Positions 60,057-64,000 of a DNA stretch of 64,000 nucleotides are shown here, one piece after another. Position numbers and translations under genes: made by a program. Position 1 is the first letter of the stretch. Every line of letters starts with the position of its first letter. The DNA lies in NCBI RefSeq assembly GCF_051628905.1, contig NZ_CP157575.1, positions 2,976,001-3,040,000 of the forward strand, given 5' to 3'. The notes beneath the pieces are model-generated. The model worked only from the letters and a program-made list of their open reading frames with translations, did not search any database and was not told the DNA's origin. The stretch comes from Asaia sp037151935 (lineage in GTDB: Bacteria; Pseudomonadota; Alphaproteobacteria; Acetobacterales; Acetobacteraceae).

Positions 60057-61114
60057 ACGACGACACGCCAGACTGGCGCGACGACCGGCAAGGGGGCGAT
60101 GAGCGTCCCCGTCAGCCCGGCGGCAACGACCGACGCGCCAATGATCCGCGCTTTACCGATACGCGTCCGCCTTCCTATGGGGCTGAGGCCTCTTCGGCTC
60201 GCGACAATCCCCGCGCCTCGTCGCCTCGCGAGCGCCTGAGCGCCGATTACGACGATGAGCCCGTCTTTCGCCGTCGTGCGGCGACGGGTGGCGGTCTGGG
60301 CGCGCTGCTAGGATCGGACGTCATGACGCGTCGCCTCGTTTATGGCGCAGCAGGGCTCGGCGCGCTTCTGGTCGTGGGTGTCGGTGGCTGGTCTCTGCTC
60401 GGCGGTCATTCAGGCGGCATTCCTGTCATCGGGCCGCCGCCCGGCCCGGTGCGTGACCGCCCGGCAGATCCCGGCGGCATGCAGATCATGGGCGATGGCA
60501 CCGATCTCGATGTGACAGGGCAGGGCGAAGCGCATCTCGCGCCCGAGCCCGAACAGCCCCGTCCCGAAGCACTGGCGGCCCGCACGGCGCCAGAGACGCC
60601 GTCAGCTCCGCCAGCAGCCAGGGAAGCCTCGGCGGCCAGCCCGTCGGATAGCCCATCTGGCAGCCCATCCGGCAGCACGGCTGAGGCGCAAAAGCCCAAG
60701 ACGCCTGCCGCAGCCCCACCTGTCGCGCCTGAGGAAAAACCAGCCGAACCGGCGCCCCGCAAGCCGGAAGAAACGAGGCCGGAACCGAAAGCCGTGGCGC
60801 CGCCGAAGACGGATGAGGCAAAGCCCGCTACCGCTCCGTCTCCCGTTACGACAGGTAAAACGGAAAGCGGCGGGCATATGGTGCAGCTTGCCGCGCTCGG
60901 CAGCGATGCTGACGCCAAAGCGACCTGGAGCAAGCTTTCCAGACAGGCGAGCGATCTGCTGTCGAGCCGTGAGCCGGTTATCGAGCAGAAGACGATCAAC
61001 GGTCATGTTTTCTATCGTTTGCGGATTGGCGGCTTCGAATCGGCACAGGCGGCGCGCGCTTTTTGCGTGCGGCTTCATGCGCGCTCCATTGCCTGCACAC
61101 CGGCTGTCTTCTGA
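60053..61114 (+). CDS. SPOR domain membrane protein
   Basis: A 353-residue protein: a hydrophilic cytoplasmic N-terminus rich in Asp/Arg/Pro, one membrane segment (VYGAAGLGALLVVGVGGWSLLG, about 100-122), a long Pro/Ala/Glu-rich periplasmic linker with SP(S/G) repeats, and a C-terminal SPOR domain (HMVQLAALGSDADAKATWSKLSRQ ... FYRLRIGGFESAQAARAFCVRL). SPOR domains bind denuded glycan at division septa. Coupled to argS. Confidence 0.9.
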   Translation: MNDDTPDWRDDRQGGDERPRQPGGNDRRANDPRFTDTRPPSYGAEASSARDNPRASSPRERLSADYDDEPVFRRRAATGGGLGALLGSDVMTRRLVYGAAGLGALLVVGVGGWSLLGGHSGGIPVIGPPPGPVRDRPADPGGMQIMGDGTDLDVTGQGEAHLAPEPEQPRPEALAARTAPETPSAPPAAREASAASPSDSPSGSPSGSTAEAQKPKTPAAAPPVAPEEKPAEPAPRKPEETRPEPKAVAPPKTDEAKPATAPSPVTTGKTESGGHMVQLAALGSDADAKATWSKLSRQASDLLSSREPVIEQKTINGHVFYRLRIGGFESAQAARAFCVRLHARSIACTPAVF

Positions 61115-61119
61115 CCGCA

Positions 61120-61923
61120 ATGGGTGAAGGGGGTCTCGTCTTTCCGACGGGCGCGGAGCCGGAAACCGCGCCCCATCTGTCTTTGACGGGTTTCGAAGGA
61201 CCGCTCGACCTTTTGCTCGATCTGGCGCGCGCCCAGAAGGTCGATCTGGCGCAGATCTCGATCCTGCAACTGGTCGAACAATATCTCGGCTTCGTCGAAG
61301 GCGCGCGTCAGATCAGGCTCGAACTCGCGGCAGACTGGCTGGTCATGGCGGCATGGCTGACCTGGCTCAAATCGCGCCTGCTTCTGCCTGCTGAAAACGA
61401 ACCCGATGGCGAGGCAGAAGAAGCTGCCGAACTGCTTCAGGGCAGGCTGCTGGAGCTCGAGGCCATACGCGGGCTCGCGCTCTGGCTCGATCACCGTCCG
61501 CGTCTGGGTGAGCATGTCTTCGCCCGTGGCAGCGGTGAAGACATGACGCAGATCGACCGCTCCGGCCTGCGTGTCGATATGATCGGGCTGATCACGGCCT
61601 ATCTCGCCATGACCCGCCGTCGTGGTCGCAAGCGCTTCTACGCCCCGCCCCGCCCGCGCTACTGGACCGTCACCGAAGCGGTGTCGGCGCTGCAACGCCT
61701 GCTCAATGCGAGCGAGGTCGCCGGGTGGCAGAAGCTGACGTCGCTGCTGCCCGCGCAGGAAAGCGCGGCACCGCGTGCTAGGGCGGCGGCTCTGGCCAGT
61801 GCGCTCGTGGCCGGGCTCGAAATGGCCAAGAGCGGCGCGGTTGAACTGAAGCAGGAAGGGATTTTTGCCGAGATCCTGCTCAGGGCGCCGCAAAAGGAAG
61901 ACCCCCAGGAGGAAACAGAGTGA
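61120..61923 (+). CDS. scpA: Segregation and condensation protein A
   Basis: A 267-residue kleisin that works with SMC and ScpB in chromosome condensation. SLTGFEGPLDLLLDLARAQKVDLAQISILQLVEQYL is the ScpA signature; the middle part ADWLVMAAWLTWLKSRLLLP is also typical. It starts 5 bases after the SPOR protein stop, where nagZ would often lie in related genomes. Confidence 0.94.
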   Translation: MGEGGLVFPTGAEPETAPHLSLTGFEGPLDLLLDLARAQKVDLAQISILQLVEQYLGFVEGARQIRLELAADWLVMAAWLTWLKSRLLLPAENEPDGEAEEAAELLQGRLLELEAIRGLALWLDHRPRLGEHVFARGSGEDMTQIDRSGLRVDMIGLITAYLAMTRRRGRKRFYAPPRPRYWTVTEAVSALQRLLNASEVAGWQKLTSLLPAQESAAPRARAAALASALVAGLEMAKSGAVELKQEGIFAEILLRAPQKEDPQEETE

Positions 61924-62498
61924 TGGACGCGCTGACACCCCTTTCCCGCTTGGTGGAAGGGCTGATTTTCGCCAGTGCCGAGCCGGTTTCGGAAAACACG
62001 CTCAAACAGTTTCTGGTCACCCAAGGCACTGAGGAAACGGCTCTCGGCCCCGTTCTGGCGATCATCACCGCGCGCTACGAAGATCATGCGGTCGAGCTCG
62101 TGGCGGTTGCCAAAGGCTGGCAATTCCGGACGCGGCCCGAAATCGCGCCGGCGCTCACACGCATCATCGAGAAACCCCGGCGTCTGAGCCGTTCCGCCAT
62201 GGAAACGCTCGCAATCATCGCCTATCATCAGCCCTGCACGCGCGCCGATATCGAAGGCATACGCGGCGTTTCGCTGAGTCAGACCGTGCTCGACACGCTG
62301 ATCGAGGATGGACTGATCATGCCGAAAGGGCGCAAGGAAGTGCCGGGTCGGCCCATTCTCTGGGGGACTTCGGCGCATTTTCTCAGCAGTTTCGGCCTGA
62401 GCGATCTTGGCGCTCTTCCGCGTCGTGACGAGTTGCTGCTCGATCCCGATGCAGCAGGGCAGGCAGGCCGGGTCGTGACCCAGCAGGGCATAAAATAG
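61920..62498 (+). CDS. scpB: Segregation and condensation protein B
   Basis: A 192-residue ScpB: LVEGLIFASAEPVSENTLKQFL, RLSRSAMETLAIIAYHQPCTRADIEGIRGVSLSQTVLDTLIEDGLI and VPGRPILWGTSAHFLSSFGL are the two winged-helix domains. A GTG at 61920 overlaps the scpA stop; the ATG at 61923 is equally possible. Confidence 0.95.
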   Translation: MMDALTPLSRLVEGLIFASAEPVSENTLKQFLVTQGTEETALGPVLAIITARYEDHAVELVAVAKGWQFRTRPEIAPALTRIIEKPRRLSRSAMETLAIIAYHQPCTRADIEGIRGVSLSQTVLDTLIEDGLIMPKGRKEVPGRPILWGTSAHFLSSFGLSDLGALPRRDELLLDPDAAGQAGRVVTQQGIK

Positions 62499-62536
62499 GC
62501 GCCTCGTTTATCGGGCTTTTGTGATGAGTGGGGAAG

Positions 62537-63169
62537 ATGTTCGATTTTAGCTGGTCGGAAATTGCGCTGATCGTCATTGTGGCGCTGGTTTTCATCGGCC
62601 CCAAGGACATGCCGACCGCCATTCGCGCCGTCAGCCGGGGCCTCAAGGCGATACGTCGCATGGCGTCGGAATTTCAGGGGCATGTGGACGAGATGGTGCG
62701 GGAAGCCGATCTCGGCGAGGCGCGCGATCATCTGCGCGATCTCAAGCGTTTCGATTTCCGTGACCGCATCGCCCGCACGATCGACTCAGACCAGACCATC
62801 AGCAAAAGCCTCGATTTCAGGCCGCCGCCATCTCTGTCTGCGCCCGCATCGGCATCGGTTGCGTCAACGGCTCCTTCCGTCATTCCGGTCAGCGGGCCGG
62901 GCGTCAGCAACACCGAGACCGCTCCGGCCCGGCAGGAAGAGGCGCTAGCCCCTGCTATTCTGCCGCCTTTGACGGCGCGCCGCCTGAATCATGAAAAGAC
63001 ACTCTGGCACGCGCCTTCGGTCATACCGCCATTGCGTGTCATCCATAACGGGCGGCGCGTCGCGCTCGACCCACCGCCTGAGGCGAAGACAAATTCGAGC
63101 CAAGAGGCCGAGACGCCTGTATTGCCGCTTGCGACCCCAACACAGCCAGATTGTCCGACCGCGCCATGA
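62537..63169 (+). CDS. tatB: Sec-independent translocase protein TatB
   Basis: A 210-residue protein with the TatB N-terminus MFDFSWSEIALIVIVALVFIGPKDMP, a single membrane helix, an amphipathic helix (AIRAVSRGLKAIRRMASEFQGHVDEMV) and a long Pro/Ala-rich tail. The Glu in the helix (SEIA) favours TatB over TatA. Usually tatA precedes it; here the gap to scpB is 38 bases with no tatA. Confidence 0.9.
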   Translation: MFDFSWSEIALIVIVALVFIGPKDMPTAIRAVSRGLKAIRRMASEFQGHVDEMVREADLGEARDHLRDLKRFDFRDRIARTIDSDQTISKSLDFRPPPSLSAPASASVASTAPSVIPVSGPGVSNTETAPARQEEALAPAILPPLTARRLNHEKTLWHAPSVIPPLRVIHNGRRVALDPPPEAKTNSSQEAETPVLPLATPTQPDCPTAP

Positions 63170-63945
63170 CGAATGAAAACTCCCTCGACGACAAGGCGAT
63201 GCCGCTGCTCGAGCATCTGGTCGAACTGCGCAAGCGCCTCATCTGGTCTCTGGCGGCGTTTATCGTCGCCTTTCTGGTCTGCTATCACTTCTCTGAGCAG
63301 ATCTATCTCTTTCTGGCCGACCCATTGGCCAAGATCATGCGCCAGCAGGGCGAGCAGCCGCATCTGATCTATACGGCGCTTTCAGAGGCGTTTTTCACCT
63401 ATGTGCGCGTTGCGGTCTTCGGGGCGATCTTCCTGTCGTTTCCGATTGTGGCCATGCAGGCCTGGATTTTCATCGCGCCGGGTCTTTACCGCAATGAGAA
63501 GCGGGCTTTTGCCCCGTTCCTGATCGCAACCCCGCTCATGTTCCTGCTTGGCGCGACCATGGCGTATTACTTCATTTTTCCCATCGCCTGGCGTTTCTTC
63601 CTGTCCTTCCAGACAGCCCCGGCGGGTTCTCATGGCATGCATATCGAGTTGCAGGCCAAGGTCTCGGATTATCTCTCTCTGGTGATGAAGCTGATCCTTG
63701 CCTTCGGTGCCGCCTTCGAGTTGCCCGTGGTGCTGACGCTTCTGGCGCGTGTGGGAATCGTCACCTCGGCAGGGCTCAGGAAATTCCGTCGTTACGCCAT
63801 CGTGGGGGCCACGGTAATCGCGGCGATACTGGCGCCGCCCGATGTGATCACCCAGGTGGGTCTCGCCGTGCCACTGATCTTTCTGTATGAAATCTCGATC
63901 TTTACGGCACGCCTGGTCGAGCCACGCGCTGTTGCGATCGACTAG
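63166..63945 (+). CDS. tatC: Sec-independent translocase protein TatC
   Basis: A 259-residue, six-helix TatC, receptor of the twin-arginine pathway. MPLLEHLVELRKRLIWSLAAFIVAF, FFTYVRVAVFGAIFLSFPIVAMQAWIFIAPGLYRNEK and FELPVVLTLLARVGIV are characteristic, including the N-terminal Glu that contacts the RR motif. It starts with an ATGA overlap with tatB. Serves substrates such as the amidase at 18394. Confidence 0.96.
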   Translation: MTNENSLDDKAMPLLEHLVELRKRLIWSLAAFIVAFLVCYHFSEQIYLFLADPLAKIMRQQGEQPHLIYTALSEAFFTYVRVAVFGAIFLSFPIVAMQAWIFIAPGLYRNEKRAFAPFLIATPLMFLLGATMAYYFIFPIAWRFFLSFQTAPAGSHGMHIELQAKVSDYLSLVMKLILAFGAAFELPVVLTLLARVGIVTSAGLRKFRRYAIVGATVIAAILAPPDVITQVGLAVPLIFLYEISIFTARLVEPRAVAID

Positions 63946-63967
63946 GCTTTAACGGGAAACGACTACG

Positions 63968-64000
63968 ATGCATGACTTGCGCGCCCTCCGCGCCGATCCG
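63968..64000 (+). CDS. serS: Seryl-tRNA synthetase, first codons only
   Basis: The ATG at 63968 opens MHDLRALRADP, the usual SerRS N-terminus (start of the tRNA-binding coiled coil). The gene runs off the window. tatC-serS adjacency is common in alphaproteobacteria. Confidence 0.75.
   Translation, partial: MHDLRALRADP

Noticed and set aside
1..64000. CRISPR array or insertion sequence
   Set aside because: No regularly spaced repeats with unique spacers and no transposase reading frame were seen.

Overview
The window is ordinary chromosome from a GC-rich alphaproteobacterium, most likely an acetic acid bacterium (Acetobacteraceae). The indications are gene order (argS-SPOR-scpA-scpB-tatB-tatC-serS; mreBCD-mrdA-rodA; glyQ-glyS), family content (UrcA, DUF1849/EipB, a large Hint-domain protein, standalone AraC/GlxA and LysR pairs) and short palindromic intergenic repeats. 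I cannot fix the genus from sequence alone.

Left end (1-2.1 kb): the edge of an integrated element. A partial leftward ORF resembling a phage head-tail connector, an unknown protein, a small excisionase-like protein and a tyrosine recombinase lead up to tRNA-Arg(CCG). The 3' end of the tRNA faces the integrase. 2.2-19.3 kb: housekeeping genes (polA, an SCO-like protein, a peptide-binding protein, an acyltransferase, purD, xseA, rne, an amidase), with a frameshifted hydrolase gene and an overlooked 24-residue basic peptide gene. 19.3-28.6 kb: leuA behind a Leu-codon-rich leader peptide, two tandem glycine-zipper lipoproteins, then the elongasome operon mreB-mreC-mreD-mrdA-rodA. 28.6-38.6 kb: small regulator-enzyme groups (LysR/DUF202/FAD protein; LysR/extradiol dioxygenase; GlxA-type/isochorismatase-type) around glyQS.

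38.7-41.9 kb holds the metabolically most interesting unit: mesX-mesD, a folate-independent methionine synthase pair, with a MetR-like LysR gene upstream. The intergenic region has a perfect 27-bp inverted repeat whose core fits the spacing of a MetR box. 42-48.2 kb: a DUF2076 protein, surE, a Rieske-type FAD reductase, aspS and a DUF1849 protein. 48.2-50.7 kb is an AT-richer islet with a Hint-domain protein divergent from a TetR regulator and two different palindromic operator candidates. 50.9-55.7 kb: PhzF and UrcA divergent from a MocR-type regulator, then nsrR divergent from hmp with a clear NsrR operator.

55.8-64 kb: xthA, an A-type Fe-S carrier, dgt, argS, a SPOR protein, scpA, scpB, tatB, tatC and the first codons of serS. 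nagZ and tatA, often found inside this cluster in related bacteria, are absent here. The regulatory DNA (leuA leader, mesX operator, Hint/TetR operators, NsrR box, MocR box, integrase arm repeats) is more distinctive than the protein content.
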